Shown piece by piece: positions 48,001 through 54,667 of a stretch of 64,000 nucleotides of DNA. The stretch's first letter is position 1; each line of letters begins with the position of its first letter. The notes below the pieces were generated by a model. It was not told the DNA's origin. It ran no database searches and saw only the letters and a program-made list of their open reading frames with translations. The stretch is from Geodermatophilus arenarius (GTDB lineage Bacteria > Actinomycetota > Actinomycetes > Mycobacteriales > Geodermatophilaceae). Position numbers and translations under genes: made by a program. Location: the NCBI RefSeq assembly GCF_042654585.1, contig NZ_JBHSGR010000020.1:37632-101631 (forward strand), read 5' to 3'.

Positions 48001-49132
48001 TCACCGGCAGGTCGGCCGCCGCCTCGGGCAGCCGCCGGCCCGCCTCGACGCGGACCACCCGGGTGGGGCCCGCGCCGGTCCCCACCCGCACGGTCAGCGC
48101 CGCCGCGTCCCCGGGGCGGCGGGACCACAGCAGGGTGGTCCGCCGGCGCGCCGCGGCGGTCAGCGCCGCCAGGTCGGGAGCGGCCGCCCGCGCCGCCCGG
48201 ACGTCGGCCCGGACCGCCTCGGCCAGCCGGGCGCGGGTCTCCTGCACCTCCCCGGCGTGCGCCGCGGCCGCCCGCCGGCCGGTGCGCGACCCGCTCCACC
48301 GGTCCGACGCCCAGCTGCCCACCGCCACCAGCGGGCCGAGCAGTGCGAAGAACAGGAAGGTCGGTGCCGACAGCACCAGCGCGAGCGCGACCCCGGCGAC
48401 CGCCGGCAGCACGACGGCCACCCAGCCCAACCGGCGCCGTGGTGCGGCAGCGGGCGGGTCCGGCCACGCCACCTCCACCTCCGGGCGGTGCGCGGGCGGC
48501 GGGACGCCCGGGCGGACGAGCCGGCGGCCGCCCGGCCCGGGCCGCAGCGCCGCGCGCCCGTCCCGTGGTCCGGTGACGGTCACCGAACTCGCGCCCAGCC
48601 GCAGCACCGCCCCGGGGCGCCACGGGTGCGCCGCGCCGTCGAGGTCGGCGTCGTCGAGCCGGCTGCCGTTGGTCGAGCCGAGGTCGGTCACGGTGATGCC
48701 ACTGGCGCCGACGTCCAGCGCGACGTGCCGACGGGAGACCCCCGGATCGGGGAGGGACAGCGTGGCGCCGGCGCCGCGGCCGAGCACGTGCCGGCCGGTG
48801 GCCAGCGGGACGGCGGTGCCCGCGGCGGGCCCGCCGACCACGTGCAGCTCCAGGGGGCTGGCGGCCGGCTCGCCGGACGGGGGGACCGGGCGGCCCAGGC
48901 CCAGGACCGCGCCGTGGACCAGGCGGTCGTCGGTGAGGAGGAGCTCCCCGGGCAGTCGGGTGCTGCCGGACCACAGCCCCGCCGCCGCGGTGCCGAGGGC
49001 GGCGGCCAGCGGGACCAGCACGGTGTCGAGCCGGGCGTCGTCGGAGGCGCGGACCTCGACGTCGACGGCGCCGTCGGGGCCGACCACCGTCCAGCAGCGG
49101 GCCTCGGCGCCGGCGGGGAGGGGAGCGGACAC
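45005..49132 (-). CDS. FHA-domain FtsK/SpoIIIE ATPase, type VII secretion EssC-like
   Basis: A 1375-residue protein starting at GTG 49132. Order of parts: N-terminal beta domain (1-90), FHA domain (about 100-185; GRG 118-120, SRRH 133-136, N155), two membrane helices (about 236-273), a linker domain, then three FtsK/SpoIIIE-type ATPase domains. Domain 1 has a full Walker A GTTGSGKS (630-637) and Walker B VIVVDEFA. Domains 2 and 3 have GGPRSGRTT (944-952) and GPPGSGRTS (1202-1210), with Arg for Lys. FHA plus two helices plus three ATPases is the layout of Firmicutes EssC rather than the usual actinobacterial EccC. A WXG100 gene lies divergently 154 bp away. No EccB, EccD, EccE or mycosin genes are in the window. 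Confidence 0.85.
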   Translation of the reverse strand: MSAPLPAGAEARCWTVVGPDGAVDVEVRASDDARLDTVLVPLAAALGTAAAGLWSGSTRLPGELLLTDDRLVHGAVLGLGRPVPPSGEPAASPLELHVVGGPAAGTAVPLATGRHVLGRGAGATLSLPDPGVSRRHVALDVGASGITVTDLGSTNGSRLDDADLDGAAHPWRPGAVLRLGASSVTVTGPRDGRAALRPGPGGRRLVRPGVPPPAHRPEVEVAWPDPPAAAPRRRLGWVAVVLPAVAGVALALVLSAPTFLFFALLGPLVAVGSWASDRWSGSRTGRRAAAAHAGEVQETRARLAEAVRADVRAARAAAPDLAALTAAARRRTTLLWSRRPGDAAALTVRVGTGAGPTRVVRVEAGRRLPEAAADLPVTVDLRRTGGLAVTGPREPALGVVRGLLAQLVALSAPGDVDVAVLASAGRAADWSWARWLPHLPAGAVSVHLPGPGADPALPSWLTGLADGCGDAEGTPVLVVDRPVDPALAELLRRCRERGAVLLALARRGEDLGGCVPAVLEVGGETGDTGRLGLGDGALSAEVVVDRLPLAAAARLARALAPLAPARQGAGLPRTVRLLDLLADGRDLPAGEVPVAWSATRSSLTARLGVTADGAAGVDLVRDGPHALVAGTTGSGKSELLQTLVAGLALAHPPDRCSFLLVDYKGGAAFAEAVALPHTVGLVTDLDGAATARALRSLTAELSRREALLAAARVPDLAALPPEVELARLVIVVDEFAGLAEELPEFVAGLVGIAQRGRSLGVHLVLATQRPGGVVSPEIRANCSLRLCLRTTDEADSRDVLGSGVAATVPADRPGRGYLRTGSGRPVPFQAARVSLGPAAAAGPTVTRWSWPAPPAGTAPGRPAGPTDLARVTAATTGHAAASGARRPHRPWQPALPEELRTTDLPVAGGPPTRLVVGLVDRPDRQAREPLLLDLDRGGGWLAVGGPRSGRTTLLRTVLAEAVERLSPSRLHVHVLDHAGGALAAEAAGLPHSGTVVGGGDALRTVRLVSRLAAEVAGRRAGGGADSPAVLLLVDGVDALLAQLDEAVPGQGAAEFLRLVRDGGAAALTCVLTADRAVPGGRLAAAAGTRLVLPLPDRADYAVAGVPVRAVPGARPPGRALLGGEALECQLALPRPLCRTAPAAPPGAGPLVVPELPPDPPPVQPPPGEGTDLLRRVPLGPGGDEGELLTVDLLRTGGLLVVGPPGSGRTSTLAALGTTLTAVGVPVVRVARGGRSAPDGLPVLPADDVAGWRAWCAGLAGRPGAVLLDDAGTLADSPVGTALTGGDRTDGDRTDGEVLVLAAGTAGELSPAFRGPVAELRRGRSGLLLCPGPGDADLLGTRLPRTPVPVRPGSGWLVTAGTPQRVQVARARRAGR

Positions 49133-49174
49133 GGGCGCGACGCTCCCGGCCGCGGGCCGGCCGCGGTGCCCGCC

Positions 49175-49208
49175 GGCCGGGGTTGTGGACGGGGCCGGGG
49201 CTGTGGAC
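49175..49208. repeat. Paired 16-bp direct repeat in the T7SS intergenic region
   Basis: GGCCGGGGTTGTGGAC and GGCCGGGGCTGTGGAC, 18 bp apart start to start, lie between the divergent ATPase and WXG100 genes. Two aligned half-sites on one helix face could bind a regulator. Confidence 0.45.
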
Positions 49209-49238
49209 GGCGTCGGCGCCTCCGGGACGGGTGCGGCC

Positions 49239-49244
49239 TAGCGT
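49239..49244 (+). promoter_or_regulatory. Putative -10 box of WXG100 gene
   Basis: TAGCGT, identical to the proposed hpf box, 42 bp upstream of the WXG100 ATG. No clear -35. Confidence 0.4.
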
Positions 49245-49286
49245 CCGCAGCCACCCGGGAGGGACCCGGGACGGACAGGAGGAGCC

Positions 49287-49580
49287 ATGAGGGTCGACAT
49301 CGGGACGCTGCAGTCGATGGCCGGGCGGTGCCAGGCGGAGGCGGCCGAGACCGCCGCGCGGCACGCGACGCTGTCGAGCACGGTCACGAGCTCGGTGCTC
49401 GACGGCTGGACCGACAGCCAGGCCGCGGTGCAGTTCAGCGCGCTCTACGAGCAGTGGCGGGTCTCGGCCCAGGGGGTGAGCGACGCGCTCACCGGCATGG
49501 GCGGGCTGCTCACCGCGGTCGCCGCGTCCTACCAGCAGCACGAGGCGGACGTGGCCGCCCGCATCGGTGCGCTGATCTGA
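49287..49580 (+). CDS. WXG100 family type VII secretion target
   Basis: A 97-residue helical-hairpin protein. ATG 49287 has AGGAGGAG upstream. The turn carries W41-T-D43 in DGWTDSQA, i.e. the WxG position with Asp instead of Gly, and the C-terminus has Y82-QQH-E86, matching the YxxxD/E export signal. Length is typical of EsxA/EsxB-like partners. It is alone: no second Esx gene is adjacent, so it may homodimerise. The divergent FHA-FtsK ATPase is its likely secretion motor. Confidence 0.85.
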   Translation: MRVDIGTLQSMAGRCQAEAAETAARHATLSSTVTSSVLDGWTDSQAAVQFSALYEQWRVSAQGVSDALTGMGGLLTAVAASYQQHEADVAARIGALI

Positions 49581-49587
49581 CGCCGGG

Positions 49588-50502
49588 TCAGCCGGGTGGT
49601 GCCGCGGCGGACAGCGTGGCGGCTCGCCCGGGCTGCAGGCGCCGGCGCACCGCGGCGACGGCCTCGGGTGCCCGCTCCCACGGCAGGATCGACAGGATCG
49701 CCACGCAGTGCGGCAGGAAGATGATCCGCAGCCCGCCGAACACCATGAGGTGGAAGCCCAGCAGGAACACGACGAGGGCGACGCGGGCCCGGTCGGACCG
49801 GACGAGCAGCATCAGCGGCGCGGCGAACTCGAACACGAGCATCACCCACTGCACGGTCACCAGCAGGCCGGGGACGTCGAGCATCCAGTCCGACAGGGCG
49901 GTGCCCCGGCGGATCACCGCGCGGGTGATGGTCGAGCCGGTCGCCCAGTCCCAGCCGCCGAAGCGCATCTTCGCCCAGGCCGCGAGGAAGTAGGTGAGCA
50001 TCACCGTCACCATCACGGCGGCCATCGCCCATCCGGCGGCCTCGGACCGGCGGCGGTCGCGCCAGCGGACCCGGCCGATGGTGGGCAGCACGGCGAGCGC
50101 GACGAGGTAGGCGATGCGGTCGTGGTCGACCTTGCCGTAGCTCATCGCGATGACCATCCACTCGAGGTACAGCACGAACACGGCCGTGCCGAGCAGACGG
50201 GGGGCGCGGCCGGTGGCCGCGGCGAGGGCGGTGAGGACCAGTGCCCACTGCACGACGTGGACGACGGTCGACGTCGGCGTGGGCAGGTGCAGCACGCGGG
50301 CGATCTCGAGGGGCTGGTACCAGACGGTCGGCACCTCGGCGTGCGCACGCACCCAGGCGGTGGTGAGGAAGACGTCGACCGGCACGAACAGGTAGGCGAT
50401 GGTGCGGAACACCGCGATGCGGGCCAGCGGGACCGGGCGGGTCCAGAAGCCGCGCAGGCCGCGGACCGCGGAGACGAGGGAGGTGACCGGTGAGGAGCTC
50501 AC
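49588..50502 (-). CDS. HTTM domain membrane protein
   Basis: A 304-residue protein starting at GTG 50502 (GTGA overlap with the upstream gene). RIAVFRTIAYLFVPVDVFLTT at the N-terminus, several Trp-rich membrane helices, AMSYGKVDHDRIAYLVALAVLP, and WAKMRFGGWDWATGSTITRAV are the pattern of the horizontally-transferred transmembrane (HTTM) domain related to vitamin K-dependent gamma-carboxylase. Six to eight helices. The reaction in bacteria is unknown. It is paired with the small membrane-anchored protein before it, a common pairing in actinobacteria. Confidence 0.85.
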   Translation of the reverse strand: MSSSPVTSLVSAVRGLRGFWTRPVPLARIAVFRTIAYLFVPVDVFLTTAWVRAHAEVPTVWYQPLEIARVLHLPTPTSTVVHVVQWALVLTALAAATGRAPRLLGTAVFVLYLEWMVIAMSYGKVDHDRIAYLVALAVLPTIGRVRWRDRRRSEAAGWAMAAVMVTVMLTYFLAAWAKMRFGGWDWATGSTITRAVIRRGTALSDWMLDVPGLLVTVQWVMLVFEFAAPLMLLVRSDRARVALVVFLLGFHLMVFGGLRIIFLPHCVAILSILPWERAPEAVAAVRRRLQPGRAATLSAAAPPG

Positions 50503-50987
50503 GCGCCGGCCCCCAGGTCCTGCTCGACGAGGACGCGGTCGGTCCACGCGCCGGTCGGCTGCCCGTCGGCGAGCTCGAAGTGCCGCTGCACCACCTGCAC
50601 CTCGACGAGGTCGGGGGCGTCCGGGTGCCGGCGCGCGTAGGTCTCGGCCAGCGTGACCAGCAGCGCGGGGTCGTCGACCAGCCGCGGGAGCTGCCCCTCG
50701 AACTCGGCCCGGCGCAGCCCCACCTCGCCGCCGGACAGGCGCACCTCCTCGCCCTCGCCGGTCAGGCCGACCACGCGGGTGGAGACCACCGGCGCGTTCA
50801 CCTCGGCGCGGGTCGAGTACATCTTGAACGGGCCGAACGGGAACGAGGCGTCGGTGCCCCAGACCGTCCCGGCCAGCAGCAGCGCGAGGACGGCCAGGGA
50901 GGCAGCGAGGCGGACGCGGCGCCCGCCGGTGGAGAGCCTGACGACGTCCGCCTCCGCGGGGTCGCCGGCGCGGGACGGCTGGACCAC
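50499..50987 (-). CDS. Hypothetical single-span membrane protein, HTTM partner
   Basis: The frame is open further upstream but GTG 50987 is chosen: a TACGAT box (50994-50999) ends six bases before it, as in other leaderless starts here. The resulting 162-residue protein has one membrane helix (LAASLAVLALLLAGTVWG) after a 30-residue tail, and an extracellular domain with FPFGPFKMYSTRAE and VVQRHFELADGQPTG. The FGPFKMYS segment recurs, as I recall, in proteins encoded next to HTTM genes. Function unknown. Confidence 0.7.
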   Translation of the reverse strand: MVQPSRAGDPAEADVVRLSTGGRRVRLAASLAVLALLLAGTVWGTDASFPFGPFKMYSTRAEVNAPVVSTRVVGLTGEGEEVRLSGGEVGLRRAEFEGQLPRLVDDPALLVTLAETYARRHPDAPDLVEVQVVQRHFELADGQPTGAWTDRVLVEQDLGAGA

Positions 50988-50993
50988 CCGGGC

Positions 50994-50999
50994 ATCGTA
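50994..50999 (-). promoter_or_regulatory. Putative -10 box, leaderless promoter
   Basis: TACGAT on the minus strand, six bases before GTG 50987; no Shine-Dalgarno sequence nearby. Confidence 0.4.
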
Positions 51000-51130
51000 G
51001 GATCGGCGCCCGTCCAGATGGGTCACCGACGCCGCGTGGTGGGCAACTGGCCTGCCCGGCCCGGGACGGCCCCTGCGCCCGCGCACGACGTCGGCACCGT
51101 CCACCGCACGACGACGTCGGAGGAGCGCAC

Positions 51131-51640
51131 ATGCAGTTCGGTCGGTACTACGAGGAGTTCGAGGTCGGGGCGGTCTACAAGCACTGGCCCGGGAAGACCG
51201 TCACCGAGTACGACGACCACCTGTTCTGCCTCATCACGATGAACCACCACCCGCTGCACCTGGACACCCACTACGCGGCGGAGACCACGGACTTCGGCAG
51301 GAACGTCGTCGTCGGCAACTACGTCTACTCGCTGCTGCTCGGCATGAGCGTGCCCGACGTGTCGGGCAAGGCCATCGCCAACCTGGAGATCGAGTCGCTG
51401 CGGCACGTGGCGCCGACCTTCCACGGCGACACCGTCTACGGCGAGACCACCGTCCTGGACAAGACGGAGTCGAAGTCGAAGGACGACCGCGGCGTCGTGT
51501 ACGTCGAGACGATCGGCTACAAGCAGGACGGCACCGTCGTCTGCGTCTTCCGGCGCAAGGTCATGGTGCCCAAGCGCTCCTACGGCGAGGCCCGCGGCGG
51601 CGAGCAGCCCGGCCGCCCGGAGCCGAAGCCGCGCTCCTGA
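51131..51640 (+). CDS. MaoC family hot-dog dehydratase
   Basis: A 169-residue hot-dog fold protein; ATG 51131 follows GGAGGAG. RYYEEFEVGAVYKHWPGKTVTEYDDHLFCLITMNHHPLHLD includes the usual N-terminal region with the hydratase Asp/His pair position (DxxxF...NxHPxH), followed by VVVGNYVYSLLLGMSVPD and LRHVAPTFHGDTVYGETTVL. It resembles mesaconyl/beta-methylmalyl-CoA dehydratases and related enoyl-CoA hydratases. Substrate not determinable. It converges with the Nudix gene over a shared hairpin. Confidence 0.85.
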   Translation: MQFGRYYEEFEVGAVYKHWPGKTVTEYDDHLFCLITMNHHPLHLDTHYAAETTDFGRNVVVGNYVYSLLLGMSVPDVSGKAIANLEIESLRHVAPTFHGDTVYGETTVLDKTESKSKDDRGVVYVETIGYKQDGTVVCVFRRKVMVPKRSYGEARGGEQPGRPEPKPRS

Positions 51641-51645
51641 GGGGC

Positions 51646-51683
51646 GGGTGCGCTGCCGGACCGGTCAGGACGGCAGCGCACCC
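51646..51683. terminator. Bidirectional hairpin between MaoC and Nudix genes
   Basis: Thirteen-base perfect arms (51646-51658 and 51671-51683) with a 12-base loop. The right arm lies inside the last codons of the Nudix gene. Confidence 0.65.
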
Positions 51684-52093
51684 CAGCCGCGCAGCGTCGC
51701 GACCAGTCCCGGCGTGCAGGCCAGCCGACCGAGGTCGGCGGCGCCGGCCCAGGTGACCGCGTCGGCGTCGTCGCCCGGGACCGGCGTCGCGGCCGGGGCC
51801 TCGAGGGTGCAGGCGAAGTCCACGACGTCGTAGACGACGCCGTCGCCGGGGACGGTCACCCGACCGACCTCCGCGCCGACCCGGACCGCCAGCCCGGTCT
51901 CCTCGCGCACCTCGCGGGCGACCGCCGCGGGCAGCGTCTCACCCGGCTCCACCCGCCCGCCGGGCACCGACCACAGCCCCCGACCGGGGGCGTTGCGCCG
52001 GCGGACCAGCAGCAGCCGGCCCTCCCCGTCGAGGACCACGGCGCCGACGCAGGCCTGCACCGGCAGCCGGTCGCCGGGGGAGTCGGGAGCCAC
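51665..52093 (-). CDS. Nudix hydrolase (MutT-like)
   Basis: A 142-residue Nudix protein. The full Nudix box is present as GGRVEPGETLPAAVAREVREETGL in part order G-x5-E-x7-REVREE-x-GL, preceded by VVLDGEGRLLLVRRRNAPGRGLWSVP. It likely hydrolyses a nucleoside diphosphate derivative; the substrate cannot be told. GTG 52093 is the only start giving the complete first strand. It stands alone and is transcribed away from the DUF6758 gene. Confidence 0.88.
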   Translation of the reverse strand: MAPDSPGDRLPVQACVGAVVLDGEGRLLLVRRRNAPGRGLWSVPGGRVEPGETLPAAVAREVREETGLAVRVGAEVGRVTVPGDGVVYDVVDFACTLEAPAATPVPGDDADAVTWAGAADLGRLACTPGLVATLRGWGALPS

Positions 52094-52199
52094 GACGGCA
52101 GGCTACGGCCGGGCCCGCGGCGGGACGGCCCGGCCGGGCGGCACGGCGCCGTCCGCCAGCGCTTGACGTCAGCCCCGAGTGACAGGACGGTGTCTTGCG

Positions 52200-52823
52200 A
52201 TGAGCGCCTCCCCGGTCTGTCCCCGCTGTGGCGAACCACTGGTGGTGCGCCCCGGGGACTCGGCGGTGGCCTGGTGCCACGTGCACGGCGCGGTCACCCC
52301 GCTGCACCACACCACGCTCATCGCCCACGACGCGATCGCGGCGGTGACCGCCGACGCCCGGGTGCCGGCGTGGGTGCCCGACCCGGTGCCGCCGGGCTGG
52401 TCGGTGACCGGCCTGGCCTGGGGCGGGGAACCCGGGGCGCGGGCGATCGTCGTCGGCTGCGCCGGCCCGGCGCCGCTGGGCGGGTCGGCAGAGCTGGTGC
52501 TGGTCGCCGAGGAGCCGGGCATGGGCGTGGGCTGCGGCTACGCCGGCTTGCCGGGCCTGGACCCCGGCGACGTCATCACCGGCCCCTCGTCGGCGTCGGT
52601 GGAGGCCGCCGGCCAGCACGCGCCGCTGTGGGCGGTGCCCACCTCCGACGACCGGGCCGCCTTCGTCGGCGAGGCGTTCGGCGTGTGGCTGTGGTTGGTG
52701 ATGTGGCCGATGTCGGCGGCCTGGCTGCTGGCCGAGGAGATGCGCCTGCTCGACCTCCGCGAACGGCTCTACCCGGACCTCCCGCTCGGCCCGCCCAGCG
52801 AGCACCTGCTGCCGGGGGACTGA
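52200..52823 (+). CDS. DUF6758-like protein
   Basis: A 207-residue protein. The N-terminus CPRCGEPLVVRPGDSAVAWCHVHG looks like a zinc ribbon (C-x2-C ... C-x-H). The middle contains VPDPVPPGWSVTGLAWGGE and a Gly-rich GMGVGCGYAGLPGLDPGD, and the last part has a Trp-rich helix (VWLWLVMWPMSAAWLLAEEM). This pattern is a conserved actinobacterial family known to me as DUF6758. Function unknown. TTGACG at 52163-52168 is a possible -35. Confidence 0.78.
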   Translation: MSASPVCPRCGEPLVVRPGDSAVAWCHVHGAVTPLHHTTLIAHDAIAAVTADARVPAWVPDPVPPGWSVTGLAWGGEPGARAIVVGCAGPAPLGGSAELVLVAEEPGMGVGCGYAGLPGLDPGDVITGPSSASVEAAGQHAPLWAVPTSDDRAAFVGEAFGVWLWLVMWPMSAAWLLAEEMRLLDLRERLYPDLPLGPPSEHLLPGD

Positions 52824-52880
52824 CCCGTCCGTCCGCCGCCCGGCGTGTCCCGGCGGAGGGCACTGGGGCCTGTGTTACCC

Positions 52881-52958
52881 ATGGGGCCGGCCCTCGGGGC
52901 CGACCCGCGCGGGCACGTCGTCCGCCGGTCCGAGCGGATCCCCCGGGGGTGGCGGTGA
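52881..52958 (+). CDS. Possible 25-residue leader peptide
   Basis: ATG 52881 opens a 25-residue Arg/Gly-rich frame whose TGA (52956-52958) overlaps the GTG of the next small gene. It could be a coupled leader peptide, or a chance frame in GC-rich DNA. The ATG follows GTTACCC without a Shine-Dalgarno. Confidence 0.25.
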   Translation: MGPALGADPRGHVVRRSERIPRGWR

Positions 52959-53113
52959 ACCTGAAGAAGGTGCTCGTCTGGCTGGCGGTGGCCTTCGTCG
53001 TGTTCTACGTCATCCAGCGCCCCGAGGCCTCGGCCGACGTGGTGCGCGGCGCCGGGGAGGCGCTCGGTAGCGCCGCGTCGTCGATCGCGGCCTTCGTCGG
53101 CTCGCTCGTCTGA
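52955..53113 (+). CDS. Small single-span membrane protein
   Basis: A 52-residue protein from GTG 52955 (GTG 52949 in frame is an alternative), with GGGGGTGG just upstream. NLKKVLVWLAVAFVVFYVIQRP is a membrane helix with a positive start, followed by a helical, small-residue tail (GAGEALGSAASSIAAFVGSL). Its stop is seven bases before the PH-domain protein, and similar small proteins precede that gene in related actinobacteria as far as I recall. Function unknown. Confidence 0.7.
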   Translation: MNLKKVLVWLAVAFVVFYVIQRPEASADVVRGAGEALGSAASSIAAFVGSLV

Positions 53114-53120
53114 CCCCGCC

Positions 53121-53747
53121 GTGAGCGGCCCGGCCGGCGGCCGCCCGCCGCGGTGGGCCAAGGACGCCGCCAAGTACCTGCTCCCCGGTGAGCAGGCGGT
53201 CGTGGCGACCCGCCGGCACTGGGCGGTGCTGCTCTGGCCGGGCGCGAAGGCGGTCGCCGTCCTGCTCGCCGGGCTGTGGGTGCTCACCCTCGACCCCGGC
53301 AACCGGGTCAGCGCGAGCGTCGGGCTGCTCGTCGTCCTCGGCGCCCTCGGCTGGTTCGCGCTGCGGGCCGGCGAGTGGTGGATGCGGCACTTCATCGTCA
53401 CCCGCCGCCGCGTGCTGCTGACCTCGGGGATCGTCGCCCGCACGGTCAGCCTGCTGCCGCTGCGCCGGATCACCGACCTGACCTGGAAGGAGACCGTCCC
53501 CGGCCAGCTGCTCGGCTACGGCACCTTCCGGTTCGAGTCGGCCGGCTCGCAGCAGGCGCTGTCGCAGATCACCCACCTGCCGCGCGCGGACCTGCTCTAC
53601 CGCGAGGTGAGCGAGCTGCTGTTCGGCAGTGACGGGGGCGGCGCCGCGGCCGGCGACGACGAGGGCAACCCGGACGACAACGGGCGCCCCGCCGCGGCGC
53701 CGCCCCGGCACGACACCCAGCCGATCCCGCGCCTGCCGGGGGCCTGA
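53121..53747 (+). CDS. PH-domain (bPH2-like) membrane protein
   Basis: A 208-residue protein from GTG 53121. AAKYLLPGEQAVVATRRHWAVLLWP, two membrane helices (about 42-57 and 66-82), then FIVTRRRVLLTSGIVARTVSLLPLRRITDLTWKETVPGQLLGYGTFRFESAG, the bacterial PH/YdbT-type domain. The C-terminal 45 residues are Gly/Asp-rich and disordered. Such proteins sit in the membrane with the PH-like fold in the cytoplasm; role unknown. It is cotranscribed with the preceding small membrane protein. Confidence 0.85.
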   Translation: MSGPAGGRPPRWAKDAAKYLLPGEQAVVATRRHWAVLLWPGAKAVAVLLAGLWVLTLDPGNRVSASVGLLVVLGALGWFALRAGEWWMRHFIVTRRRVLLTSGIVARTVSLLPLRRITDLTWKETVPGQLLGYGTFRFESAGSQQALSQITHLPRADLLYREVSELLFGSDGGGAAAGDDEGNPDDNGRPAAAPPRHDTQPIPRLPGA

Positions 53748-53782
53748 GCAGCGCGCGCCCGCCTGGGGGAGGCTGGACGCCG

Positions 53783-54658
53783 ATGCGCATCGACCTGCAC
53801 ACCCACTCGTCGGTCTCCGACGGCACCGACACCCCGGCCCGGCTCCTGGCCGCTGCCCGCGCCGCCGGCCTCGACGTCGTCGCGCTCACCGACCACGACA
53901 CGACCGACGGGTGGGCGGCGGCCGCCGCGGCCCGGCCGGAGGGGCTGACCGTCGTCCCGGGCCTGGAGCTGTCCGCGCGCTGGTTCCCCGCCGAGGGGCG
54001 GCCGGTCAGCGTGCACCTGCTGGCCTACCTGTTCGACCCGGACCACCCGGAGCTGGCCGGCGAGCTGCGGCGGCTGCGCGAGGAGCGGCTGACCCGCGGC
54101 CAGCGGATGGTCGCCGCGCTCGCCGCGGCCGGCTACCCGGTGGAGTGGCAGCGGGTCCTGGACTCCAGCGGCGGCGCGGTGGTGGGCCGCCCGCACGTGG
54201 CCCGGGCGCTGGTCGAGGCGGGCGTCGTCGCGTCGGTCGAGCAGGCCTTCACCACGCTGCTGCACCAGGGCGGCCCGTACCACGTGACCAAGGCCGACAC
54301 CGACGTGCTCGAGGGCATCCGGCTGGTCCGGGCGGCCGGCGGCGTGCCGGTGTTCGCCCACGGCCTGGCGACCCGGCGCGGCCGGGTGGTCGACGACGCC
54401 GCGATCGCCGCGATGGCCGACGCCGGGCTGGTCGGCCTGGAGGTCGACCACCCCGACCACGACCCGGCCCAGCGCGAGCACCTGCGCGGCCTGGCCGCCG
54501 ACCTCGGGCTGCTGGTGACCGGGTCCAGCGACCACCACGGCGCGAACAAGGCGACGCCGCTCGGCGCGTGCACCACCGACCCGGAGCAGTACGAGGCGCT
54601 GGTGGCCGCGTCCACCGGCAGCGTGCCCCTGGCCGACAGGGGCGCCGTCGCCGGTTAG
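53783..54658 (+). CDS. PHP-domain metal-dependent phosphoesterase
   Basis: A 291-residue PHP protein. The metal ligands are visible in IDLHTHSSVSDGTD (HxH), ALTDHDTTDGW (DH), VVPGLELSA (Glu), and the C-terminal SSDHHGANK plus the H in HPDHD. This matches the TrpH/YciV family, which hydrolyses 3'-phosphates of nucleotides and short RNA. ATG 53783 gives the canonical MRIDLHTHS start. The TAG stop doubles as part of a proposed promoter for the next gene. Confidence 0.9.
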   Translation: MRIDLHTHSSVSDGTDTPARLLAAARAAGLDVVALTDHDTTDGWAAAAAARPEGLTVVPGLELSARWFPAEGRPVSVHLLAYLFDPDHPELAGELRRLREERLTRGQRMVAALAAAGYPVEWQRVLDSSGGAVVGRPHVARALVEAGVVASVEQAFTTLLHQGGPYHVTKADTDVLEGIRLVRAAGGVPVFAHGLATRRGRVVDDAAIAAMADAGLVGLEVDHPDHDPAQREHLRGLAADLGLLVTGSSDHHGANKATPLGACTTDPEQYEALVAASTGSVPLADRGAVAG

Positions 54659-54661
54659 CGT
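54656..54661 (+). promoter_or_regulatory. Putative -10 box overlapping the PHP gene stop
   Basis: TAGCGT contains the TAG stop codon of the PHP gene and ends six bases before GTG 54668, consistent with a leaderless start of the nuclease gene. Confidence 0.4.
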
Positions 54662-54667
54662 GGCCGG

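Noticed and set aside
52881..52958. The 25-codon frame as a confident gene
   Set aside because: The overlap is suggestive, but short open frames are expected by chance at this GC content; kept only at low confidence.
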